DNA of 64,000 nucleotides, taken from contig WBMZ01002650.1 of the NCBI GenBank assembly GCA_013400975.1, positions 124,001-188,000 of the forward strand. The letters run 5' to 3'. The DNA comes from Atrichornis clamosus. Taxonomy: Eukaryota > Chordata > Aves > Passeriformes > Menuridae. Both the position numbers and the translations under genes were made by a program. A model generated the notes under the pieces. The model was not told the DNA's origin and made no database searches. It saw only the letters and a list, made by a program, of their open reading frames with translations. This document shows, in pieces, positions 1 through 10,900 of this stretch (position 1 is the first letter of the stretch; the number at the start of each line of letters is the position of its first letter).

Positions 1-222
1 CTCTACAGGTTGGGCCCAGGTCCGGGGCTCTGGGTGCCGGCTGGAAGTACGATGCCATCCCGATGCCATCCCGGTGCCCCCCGCGCTGGGAGAGGAGGCG
101 AGCGGAGGCAGGGGCGGGCAGGTGACAGTTCTTTCCCAGGGCCAGCGGTTCGTAGCGCCTTTCTGTAAACAGCGATGAAAGGGCCCACGCACAAGGTGTT
201 TTCAAGTTTCTTTTTCCTTTTC

Positions 223-237
223 TTTTTTTTTTTTTTT
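223..237 (+). repeat. Poly(T) tract
   Basis: This is a run of 15 T preceded by further T-rich sequence. It may be a degraded retroposon tail on the minus strand, but no element body was recognised beside it. Confidence 0.8.
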
Positions 238-3059
238 CCACAATTCCTAGCCCTGCTGATGAGTTTAATGGCTAGATGGCAAAAGAACATGTTGTCAGCA
301 GATTGTTACCCCCAGGGCTTGGGGGAAGAGGGATTTTACTGGCTGAAGCTAATTGGCAGAATAAGCCGCCTTAAAGCCGATCAAATCCCATTACAGATGC
401 AGTCAGGGACAGGGAGCATGAATCCTGCTACTAATGGTCTGCTCTGCCAAGGCTTCCCGACCCCGGGTGTGGGCAGAAAGTCCATCCCTGTCGTGGTCCT
501 CCATGGCTCAGCCTTCCCAGGGTCGAGCAGCAAGAGCTGCCCCACGGCTCGTGCCCTGACACCCAGCCTCTCCCGTGCCCTGACACAAAGCCTCCTGGCA
601 GGACATCCCTGCAGGTGTCCTGGGGGATTGGAGGGCTGAGAGGGAGATGGATCCGTGGTGGTCCAGGTTCCTGTGCCCTACTGTCCCTGCAGCACATTGC
701 CACGAGCCCTGCATTTTGAGAGAGCGAGTTGTAAGTTGTCAGATCACATGGAGGAGCAATTAAGTCATGTATTCACATACCCTTGAGCAGGAAGGTTCAC
801 CCCATAGCTGGATGGCTTCCCTTCTGCCCAGTCCCTCGTGTCTGCCTGTTCCCTGAGCCCTGCTTTGCCAGGAGCAGTGGCTGTGGATGTTGGGGGTGTG
901 CATGATGGAGTGGGAGAGGAATCCTGTCAGAGGAGGAAAGGAGCAAGTTAAATCAGGGTCTTGCTCTGCATTCACTGCATTTTTCCTGGATGCAGCTTGT
1001 GAAGGGTGAGTCTCCTCTACCCTACACTTCGTGGTAGGTGCTGGGATGAGGGCTCAGTTCAGGTGCTGTGTGTGTGAGCTCTTCTCCTGGTACAAGCAGA
1101 AAGACCCTTCCCCGGGCCCTGGAGCGGGCTGGATGCTTTGTGCCCAGTGACTCAGCACTCCCCAGAGGGTCCCCCCAGAACAGAGCCTCATTCCCCAGCA
1201 TTTCCCAGGGCACTGCCTCGGCTGCGACCAAGGCACCCAACTTTGTGCCCTGAGGGCAGGATCCCTGCTCAGCATCACACCAGATGCTGGGCTTGGCAGG
1301 TGGTTGAAACTGTGCAGATTTGACTACTGGGGCTTTGTGGAGTGTGAGAGGTACAGAGCCATGTGAAATGGGTAGGGGACAGCTTAGTGAGCCCCCTGTC
1401 CTTAAATCCTCTGCCTGCTTCTCATTTAGAGTAATCTGCCTGAACATCCCCATGTCTGCAACTCTAGGAGGCACTGGGATGGGTGACTAGAAGGACACGT
1501 TATCATGGGGTAATTAGAATTGACCACAGTGCTTTTCAACCAAGGGAAATGTTGTTCTTGCATTTTGCTACTCTCTTATCCTTGGGAGCGAGGGAAGGTT
1601 TTCAGCTGTGTTTGCAGCAGGGCTGGATACAGCCCCGGGATCTCACCTGTGCTGGGAGGTTCCTGCCCCAGAGCCACGACCAGCTTGTGAACAGTAGTGG
1701 GTGTGCATCCCTGTCGGGCACCCTCAGCTGCCCCACCAGGCAAGGAGCAGAAGTGTCTTCACATGGCACATGTTGCTCTTCCCCTCCTCCTGCCAAGGGA
1801 AACCTTGTCAGACAGCTTGGGCACTGGGGGAGGGAGCCAGCCACCAGCTCTTCAGGTGACTTTGACCAAGAGTGTGTTTGGAAACCTCAACAAAACAGGT
1901 GTCTGCTTGAGTAAGACAGCATTAGGGAGCCAAGGCACAGCCCTGGCCTGCTGTAATGCCACAGTTTGCCCAGGGAGGATTGTTCAGCCTCATCCACATA
2001 TGTGAGCACATCCGAAGGGACACCTCCCTGCCGTGCAAGCCTCCTGCTCTGGGCACCAGCGGGAGCTGCCATGGCCCCAGCTGCAGCTGTCAAGATCAGG
2101 GATTTCCTTGGACCGTCCCCAGTGCTGCCCTGCTGTCACCCGCCCTGCCCACACCGTGGCTGTGTCCCAGCCCTACGGTCCCCGCAGGAGTGCTCTGAGG
2201 AGGCTGTTCTGACATCTCAACCAGCAGAGGTGAGGAAACATGGCTCTGCCTTTCCCCCTGGCTGCACAGAGACATATGAGAACTGGCTGTCCCCTGTCAC
2301 CAAGCCAGTGACTTTGTGCCTGGAGATGGAGCCGCCAGGCCAGCGAGTGTTCACAGCGCGCTGGGGATGGCTGCAGGTCTGCAGTGTGACATTTCCATTA
2401 GCAGCTGGAGCAGAGATGCACTTGTCACCTTAATACCTCTCCTCTGCAATAGATCTTGGACCCTTCCCTTCTCAATTTAAAGTGGGGCCACCAGGAAGAC
2501 AGACCGTGGAGGAGGCAGTGGCTTGCACAGGGTGGCATGAAAATCACACTCTTGACCAGCAAGGGCTGGTGTGTGTCTGTGTGTGCACAGGCACTCAGAA
2601 AATGCATATTTTCTTCAGCAAAAGCTGGTTTGCTTATGCTAAGATGGCTTAGTGTGGTTTAGTCGACCAGGATTAGCTGCATTAGCAAAAAGCATATTTT
2701 TGGTTGTGTCACTGCATCTGTAATAGGGATGTGACTCCCTGGAAATGCTACCCCAAGCCTTTGTTAATCAGTGATACTTAATGGGGGGAAACCAGAAGAC
2801 TGAGAGCAGAGTAAGGAGCCTGGGTTTGTTCAGCCCCAAAAGGGATGTTTGGGGCTCTACTGTAGCCTTATGTCTTGGAAGAACAGGATTTTTGGCAGGA
2901 CAGGGGGACATGCAGAGTCAGTGGCAGCAGGGCAGGTGACTTCAAGTAGGGTCAAGGGAACAGTGAGGAAAGGTTTCGGTGTAACTGTTTCCACTTTGCC
3001 AGAGGCAGCCTCCATCACCCAAAACCACCGGCAGCAAGGGAAAGCAGTTAGGATTGCTT

Positions 3060-3790
3060 TCCCCTGCCCTGAGCTGCGCTGTGGGCACGTGTCCCTCTTT
3101 GTTCCTCGCAGGAACGGGGCCAGCCCCCGATTTGAGCCTTGGGCTGCTCTGGGGTGGGCGCAGCGTGGCCCCCTGTGCCTCCTGCGGCTGCCGGGTGCTG
3201 CAGAGCTCTCTGCTCGGCTGCGATTCGGAGGCACCGCCACAGCGAGAGCCGGGCGAGCCCTGGCTGCCGCTGCTCGGATGGGGAAGCGCATCCTGACAGC
3301 GTTGCTTAACACTCCTGAAGCATCGTTAGAAAGTGCAGCGCAATCAGACAGGAAACAATGAGCTGATGTACCAACACCTAATGCGCGGCGGCAGGCAGCC
3401 AGCTGCGCGCACCCAGCCCTGGGCGGGGGACACGTCCCGGCGCCGGGAAGCCGGGGAGATGCAAAGAGTTTTAAAGCGATTGTGAAAGCAAGTTTTGTCT
3501 GGGGTTTGGAAAGAGGAGCACCTGATAAATTGGCCGCAACGTGTCAATTTAATGCTTTTTCTCCCCCTCCGAGTGCCTTAGCCAGGCTGCGCCTCCGCGG
3601 GCGCGGGAGGGAGATGCGTATCCGCGGTGCCTGATTGCACCTCGGAGCTGCGAGGCTCCAGCTGGGAAGTGACAACACAGTGGCAGCTCCCGCTGCGAGC
3701 CCCTTCCTGGCGCTGGAGCAGGTGACACGCTGACATGGCAGACGTCGAGGGGGGTGTGCCGGCGGTGGGAGCGCTCGGCATCCTCTCCCA
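3060..3790. promoter_or_regulatory. CpG-rich block upstream of exon 2
   Basis: CpG dinucleotides are dense here (about 20 in the first 240 nt) compared with the CpG-poor flanks, with GGCGG, GCGCGC and CCGCGG runs. It lies about 1 kb before exon 2, so it may be the GABRG4 promoter or first-exon region. A small ATG frame at 3734-3856 includes a weakly hydrophobic stretch but lacks a donor of the right phase. The promoter role is inference. Confidence 0.35.
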
Positions 3791-4779
3791 CATATGGCTG
3801 TGTCATTCCGGGGACAGTCTTGTGAATGAGCTGCCCAGAGCGGCGGCAGGTGGTTAGAATTTCCCGGGTGACCATGTGGACCTAATCTAATTAGACGGTT
3901 TAGGAAAACTCCTTTAGGAAAAGGGAGGAGTGCGAAAGGTTTAGAGAGGGCAGATTTGAAAGGCAGTGAGAGAAGCTGTTGCTAAGTGGATCATGTCCAA
4001 ACGAGGATACAAGCTTTCCTGGCCTGGTTTGGAATGGGAAGATTGGGAAGATGGCATGTCTTTAAATGGGAGCTCACGCCAAAGGCTGGGGAGGAAGGGT
4101 TGGTGAGTTCAGGGAATGGGTTGTGGCAGGTCTTGGCCCGCAGGCAGAGGAGTTTGCATAAGGCTTTAATTTCCAAGGATCTGTGCAGGGCAGATGGCTG
4201 GGTTCCTGGCACGCCAGACGTGCATGATGCCTGCATGGTAGTTTTAGGCCCTCTTTCCTCTGAAATGCTTTTATTGTAAATGCCTTGCTCCCCAAAAACA
4301 CTGTTTTGTCACTGTCTTCTTCCTCAGAGGAAGCCTGCTTCAGGTGTGAGTGGCAGGCAGAGCAGCTGAGGTGTTTGGGGTTAGCAGCCAGCTCCGGGAG
4401 CAGGAGCTGCTGGCAGCAGGAGTGGGATGAGCAGGAAGGCAGGGAAGAGCAGGGGCTGGCTCCCACACCTTGGGGGTGAGCAGTGTGTCTCCAAAGGGAG
4501 CTAAGGAGAACGTGAGCACCCCGTGCCTGCTACTCTTTACCACTGACTAAAGGTCCCTGCATGTCTGGGGACCCTGAAGTGAGCAGAGGTGCCAGGTGGG
4601 TTGTGTCTTCTTAGCAGTGTGGCTGAGAGGAGATCCGATCCCTGAGCTCCTTAGGGCTCTGCCTTTTAACTGTGCTGCATCCTTCTCCTTTGGTATCTCA
4701 GAAACACAGCTGTGCCCCTGCTTCGAAGTGCCAGAGATCTGCCACAGCCATGTCTCTGCCCTTTGTATCTCTGCTCCAG

Positions 4780-4928
4780 GTGTGAGAGCACAGAGGAATA
4801 CGATTACGATTACCTCAGCATCAACAAAACCTGGGTCCTCACCCCCAAGGCACAGGAGACGGACGCCACACAGATCCTCAACTCGCTGCTCAAGAACTAT
4901 GACAACAAGCTGAGGCCTGACATTGGCA
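4780..4928 (+). CDS. GABRG4: GABRG4 exon 2 (mature N-terminus)
   Basis: Acceptor CTCCAG ends at 4779 and donor GTAAGT starts at 4929. The exon opens with one base that completes a codon from exon 1, so exon 1 must end in a two-base phase. It encodes residues 1-49 and the first base of Ile50. An acidic, tyrosine-rich EYDYDY stretch is followed by an NKT glycosylation sequon and the conserved WVLTP and [10 protein letters not shown] motifs. These mark the start of the ligand-binding domain in gamma subunits. The true mature N-terminus depends on the missing exon 1. Confidence 0.9.
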
Positions 4929-7900
4929 GTAAGTGTCCCCTGAAGCTCCCTGTGGCCATGGGGGGTGACCTGGCCTGGCTGTGTCTTGTGTTTCCCATGC
5001 TTTTGTGACTGCTGTTGTTGGGATTTTTGTTGCAATAGAGCCATGCTGATCCCAGATGCTCCCCTTGTCCTCAGCCCTCCACAAATGCTCCTGGCCCCAG
5101 CTGATCTGTACCCATTTTCTTGTCTTTGCAGTCAAGCCCACGTTCATTGATGTGGATATCTATGTGAACAGCATCGGGCCAGTGTCTGTCATCCAGATGG
5201 TGAGTGCTCTGTGGCTGCAGGCTCCTGGTGTCACCTCCCCGTGGGAGGGGGCTGGCCCAGCACTGCTGCTGTTGGTTGTGTCACGCTGGCTAGACATGGT
5301 GTGGAGGTGGTGTTGTCATGAGGGGAGGTTTCCCTTCCCTTGGGAAGAGGTGCTCTGAGCTGCTGGGAGCTGGAGCTGGACAGGCTTGACTGCCCTCCCT
5401 GGTTAGGAGCAGGGTCCTCAAGGGCCCTCAGTGAGCTCAGCAACCCTGCCATGCTGGAGAGCTCGGGGAGCAGGGTGGTGGTGCTCTTTGGTCTGTACTG
5501 GCGGTGCTGGGCAGATGCTTCTGCCCGGTGGCTTTGCCCTCTCCTCCCTGGGAGGTGTGTGGGCCCCAGGATACTTGGGCAAGGTTGAACCAGGGCAGCC
5601 CGCTTCCAGGAGGACTGGGATAAGTACCTGGAGGTGGTTTCCGTAGCAGTGGTCTGACGGTGTGGAACTCGGGTGCCCAGGCCTGGCCTGTGGGAGCTCA
5701 GCAAGGGGAAAGCAGGGTGCCTTTCGTCCAGTGTCTCTTGCTCATAATGTAGCACCTTAGAGAGATGCCAGCACAATTGTGACAATTTCTCCTCATGGCT
5801 CAGGACCCAGCTGTACCAGGAGCTGTGGAAATGCTTAGCAGAGACACTCTTTGATCTGGAGAGCATCCAGGCCATGCACTGGAGAGCAACTGTTGACTAT
5901 TTATCTTTCATAGGACACTTCCATTATTATTATTTTCCCTGCAAAGTCATTTTTTTTCTCTTTTCTAGCAAGGAACAAACCTGACTGCTGTCAGGTTTTG
6001 AAAGACTTCTTAGACCCACTGGGCAGTGGGGTGGAGAGGACAAAGGAGAGGTACAACCTGGACTATTGGGCCTTTCTTGTTTCTCTCAATGCAAAACAGA
6101 GCAGGAACAAAGCCAGCCCCCTTAAACTGAAAACAGAAAGTTCCCAGGATGGGCATGTTATTTTTAGTTTCCAAAGTACAAAATTTCCACAGAACAAACC
6201 CCTCTGGGGATGGAGGGATGGTACTGTAGCTGTAGTACCAGTTCCACTCCGAGGAGCGTTTTGAAGCAGCCCTTCTGGCCGGCCACCACCGGGCTTGTGC
6301 CCCCAAGCAGCTCCTGCTCACGAGCCACCAGATGGGCACCTGGCTGGGCACCCGCTCACACGATGAGGGCACCATCAGGAGGCCCAGCAGGGATGGGCCC
6401 GAGGCTAAAAATTTCCTTGCACTGTTTCAGTGTGCCCGGTCTGGAGGAGAAGAACCACAGCCCCAGCCGTATGGGTGTCATCCCTGGCTGCCAGCACTTG
6501 CCACGAGCTCCTCCATCCCGTGTGGGTGTGTGGACATGAAGTCAAAGTGACGTAAGAGCAGCAGTGCAGAGCTGGGTGTAGTCTCCTCCCCAGCCACTGC
6601 TGTGCCTGCAGATAGAGCACGAGGAGTTGTTATAGGTGGCTTTTCCACCTGCTTTGCACCGCCCAAGGATATGCCAAGAAAATCACACAAAACCACATCC
6701 TCACTCCTTCCCTTTCCCTCTCACCCGTTTGCTTCACCCCTTTGCACCCCTGCTGGGGGCTCTGCTCCCCTGGCTGTCACAGGAGCACTGCGTAACCACG
6801 CAGGTGGTAGCAGCAGAGAGTGGTTTATAAAACCCAGTCTGCATCCAGAGTTCATCTTTCCTCCTAAACAGGAATACTGCTGCTAGGCTGGTTTCCTAAG
6901 AAACACAGCTTATGCCATGGTGATGGGGGTGTGGGAACGTACGTACGTCCATCCCAGCCTTCCAGTATTTTGGATCTACTGGGCTAATACCAACCATATA
7001 TGGCTGCAGGTACAGGAGCTTCAGGCACGTTCAGCATCTCCAGTATTTTTGGGAAAACAAGGTGCAAGGCAGTGACAACAGCCACACCCCCACCAAGGGG
7101 AAAAGCTGTCCTGTGAACTCAACCCTTGCTACAGACCAGGAGATCACGTGGGAGAGCTCAGCCATGTGTTCAGCTCTTTCAAAGAGTCAGCAGAAGCTTT
7201 TGCTCTTTGTGGAATGGGGCTCCACGACTGCACAGGACCCGCGGGGATCCCAGCACACAGGAGTGTGAAGGCGGCTGGCACTTGGAACTGCCAACATCTG
7301 CAGGGCTGTGCTGGGGAGGCTGCTGCCATGGGGCTGATGTACCCATCTGCAGCCTTCCCACCTGAGGTGGGGATTGCTGTTTGTGGGAATGGTGCGGCCA
7401 GGAGCTGCTCGGGCAGGGGAGGAAGCTGCTCGGTGTAGACAATTGAGGGGTTTTGTTGCATCTGTCACAACTGTCTGTGCTGTCTCTCTGAAGTGCCTCG
7501 GTGCTACCAGTCCTGCAGGGACCAGTCCGGGGGTCTCTGCAGGGCCCCAGCAGTCACCTGTGATCTGGAGACAGCTCCATATGACACCCCAAGTAGCCTC
7601 TCTCTGGACATCTCCCTTTCCTTGTTCCCTTAGGTAACTTCCTAAGCTTGAATCTGTTGATACCCTTGAACTTTAAAACTTCTTCCCCTGAGATGCTGAG
7701 CTGATATTAAAGGTACTGAGGACAGCAAGAGCCAAGCCTTGTAACCTCAGATGGCACATTTCTGCTGTCTGTACTCTGAGTACTTCCCCCTGCTCATGGG
7801 AGAGGCTGCATCCTGCTACATTGTCTCCTGAAGCAAGAGAAAAGGGCTGTGACAAAGCTGCCACAGTGTCACCTCTAGACTTGGCTGCTTCACCCTCTTG

Positions 7901-10900
7901 GTTTGTGTTTGTTTGCTTTTCCATGCTGATGCAGTGAATTAAGTCATTCTGTGGGTAGTGCCAGCCACTGGCAGGCTGGCATCAAGCATATGATAGATGG
8001 TCTTTGCTGGGGACGTGTCATTCCCACTTTGTCCCTTTTGATATAGCTTCTCCCAACCTGAGAACCTCTGCCTTCTCCCAGCTGTCAGGCCCATCCCAAG
8101 TGCCTCATCTTGCCTTTTTCCCATACACAACCTGAGGAAATGCACATTTCCCAGGGAAAGGAACCAGAATTTGTCTCAGAGCTAGATCTCTCTTGAGCCC
8201 ATGGTGACATTTCACTCTGCCACAGATACAGAGGCTTGTGTAGGCTGGAAGGTCCACTGGAGGGGAAATGTCCCATTGATCTCTTTTAGGTGCATTGCCA
8301 TGACAGCGCCTTACGTAAATATTTCTCTCTTACATAGGCTATGTAGAAGATAAAAACCAAGCTCTGCTTCTTAGAGATACAGCAGCATCACTGTGCCTGT
8401 TAACTTAGACCAGCGTGGTCTGTAAATGTGCAGCTGAGGACTATGGCATGGCCTGACATGCTGGTGGAATAGAAGGGTTCAACTTCAGCACCTCGTTTAA
8501 ATACTGGTCTCCTGTGATCTTCTGCTCACCCTCAAAGGGTTAATGACTCACTGCTGTCTTCATCCTGGTGGTGCTCTGTCAGGGATTGGAAGCTGGCCCT
8601 GCGTAGCCACTGCTCAACCTCCAAATGATAAATCATGTCAGGATACAAAACTGATTCCGGTCCTTAAAAATGAATAGGTGATTTGAAAATGCCCTGTGCT
8701 GGGTGTGAATTCTGCATCTCCCTCATCAATCACTTGTCATAAATAACATTAACATTCTGGAGTCAGCAGAAGGTGGGCAGGTTTGGAGAGGGAAGAAATG
8801 TAAAGTGATTTCCTGATATCTTTTGTACACCAGAATGGCAGTTTTGTTTCCTGTTTAGGTAGCTGAGCAGATTTTACATTCTCTCCTCCCTGGGGAAAGG
8901 ACCCTCTGTGCTCCCTAAGCCGAAATGTGGCAGTAACTATGAACAGAGCTAGAAGATGGTTGAATGATAAGAAATGGGACAGAGTTTGCTTGAAAGGGAA
9001 TTGGCTAAGGGGAAAAAGTGGGACCATCATATCCCACAGCTGTTTACTCCAGTCACTGCACGGGCTGGGATTTCCTCCCCAGCTCCATGAACCTGTTGTC
9101 TTTGGATGGGACTGGGGCAGCTGGAGTTTCTCAGGGTGGGGGAAGCTGTGTTTACACGGTCAGGGGAAGGATGCGCTGGGCCGTGAGTCCTCCAGAGCTC
9201 CGGCTGCCGCTGAATGCCGGCCAGCAGCCCCTCGGGCCACATGAGTTATCAGCCGTAGAGCTGCAGCTCTCCAAGCTGGGTCATGGATCTGGATGTCCAA
9301 TTAGATTCCCATTAGCACAGACAGTGTTTAGGTGTCCTTGGCTTATCACTAAGCTGAGCCTGGTGCAAAGACCTGCCGTGGTTCTCCGAGCGTGTTTGTG
9401 GGAAGAGGTGCCAGGGAGGGCTGCGGCAGCGTGGACCGACCGAGGAGACTTTGGGTTCAAATTTTTTGCTGACTGGTTGTTTGCTGGAGGGATTTGCTCC
9501 TGGTTTTGTAATGGCTTTACTGCTATAGATTATAGCTTTAAGTGGTGTCAAGGGCACCTAGAGCTCTGGATCACCTTCCTTTAGGGATGTTTAACTCTCA
9601 GGAAATGATGCTGTGGAAGTAAAGCGGGTGCCAGCTACTGGGGTGAGTGTCTTTCAGTCCTGAGGATGTCCATGAAGTGTACCTGAGGCACAGCATAGGT
9701 GAGAGGGAAAAAGTGCTTCTGTTCTGAGCTTGGGGATGGAGCAGGCCCTGCCCAGAGCTTCTCAGATTGCTCCCAGAGGTCAGAGCTGAATGTCCTTTTC
9801 TTCCTACCTTCCAAGTGCGAGGCTCGAGGAGCCAAACACTGAGAGCATAGTCCAAACACTGTGGTAGCCTCGTGGCCAAGGTGAATGGAGACATGCCACT
9901 CATCCGGGGACCTGCCTTCGTTACCTGCTTCAGGTGTCTGGGATCAGAGGCCCTGCAGTGAGGGCTGGTTAAGTGCTGAAGACTCCTCAGTTTGGTATGT
10001 GTGAGGAGATGCCCCTGTGTGCCAAATTTTGTAGCAGAACATGGTGACAGCTCTTCTGCTGGGGTTGTACACCACCTCCATCTCATTGCTTAATGATAAT
10101 AAAGATGGAAAGAGCAAAATTGGCCTCCATCATTCACCAGGGGCCAGATTCTGCTGCCTCAAAAGCGCCTGTGATTTCCAGGGTGTAGGGCTAAGCTCCT
10201 GTCTCAGTTATTACAGCAAATTGTTTTCTTATCTCCGCCTGTGAGTGGGGGGCTGGAACCTGAAGAGGGTGATATGTCCAAATACAAGTGTTGACTGCTC
10301 CCCCCTTCCCTCTTTAGGAAGGAGCTGCTGCGCACTATTAAATTCATAATGCTGTGCTTGGCTACATTAGTTACCATGCAACACACTAACCAAATTGAGG
10401 ATGAAGAACATATTTTCCCACATCTGGAGTACTGCAGAAAAGATTTAATAGATTTGCATGTATGGTGCATTTGTGAAAACAGTGTGAAAAAGGGGGAGGG
10501 AGGCAAGAGGGAAATGTTTATTCGTTATCAGCTGATGAATAATTAATTTGCAAACATTGTCTTGTTAAATATAAATTAAATCCTCATTTGACACACTTTA
10601 TAATTTAGAAGTATAAGCCCAGCATGAATGAAGAGAACTCCCCACTGACTTCTTTCATGTAAATCCGGAGGAGGCAGGGAGGGAGGTTTGGCTTTTAAAA
10701 GTTAAAGCTGACAAGGGGCAGTGATTAGGAAGGGGGCTGCTGTGACAAAGCCAGCTTGGGGACCCGGGGCACTCTGTCTTTGCTCGTGAGGAGATGGCTT
10801 AGTGGGGCAGGGAGGCAGTGGGGGTCCGCAGAGCCCTCTTCCCAGGGTTGCTTCTCCCCGCTCAGCGCTGCGGGTGGCTGAGCTGCTGGATCGCGGCTCT

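Larger units (their letters stand above)
1..4779. other. Upstream region / intron 1 of GABRG4
   Basis: No exon could be placed here. An exon encoding a signal peptide and ending in a two-base phase is required before exon 2, and none of the ATG-to-donor combinations gives a convincing hydrophobic leader. The stretch holds a T-run at 223-237, a small GATGCCATCCC tandem duplication near 51-75 and a CpG-rich block at about 3060-3790. No transposon was recognised. Confidence 0.4.

Noticed and set aside
175..639. Plus-strand frame starting MKGPTHK with a hydrophobic Phe run, considered as a signal-peptide exon
   Set aside because: The hydrophobic run is produced by the poly(T) tract, and no donor of the required phase follows.
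902..996. ATG-to-GTGAGT segment with the right donor phase for GABRG4 exon 1
   Set aside because: The encoded leader is charged and lacks a hydrophobic core, so it is not a credible signal peptide.
5231..5875. 214-codon minus-strand open frame in intron 3
   Set aside because: Composition is that of stop-poor GC-rich DNA, it is Ser/His/Pro-rich with no domain, and it lies in an intron.
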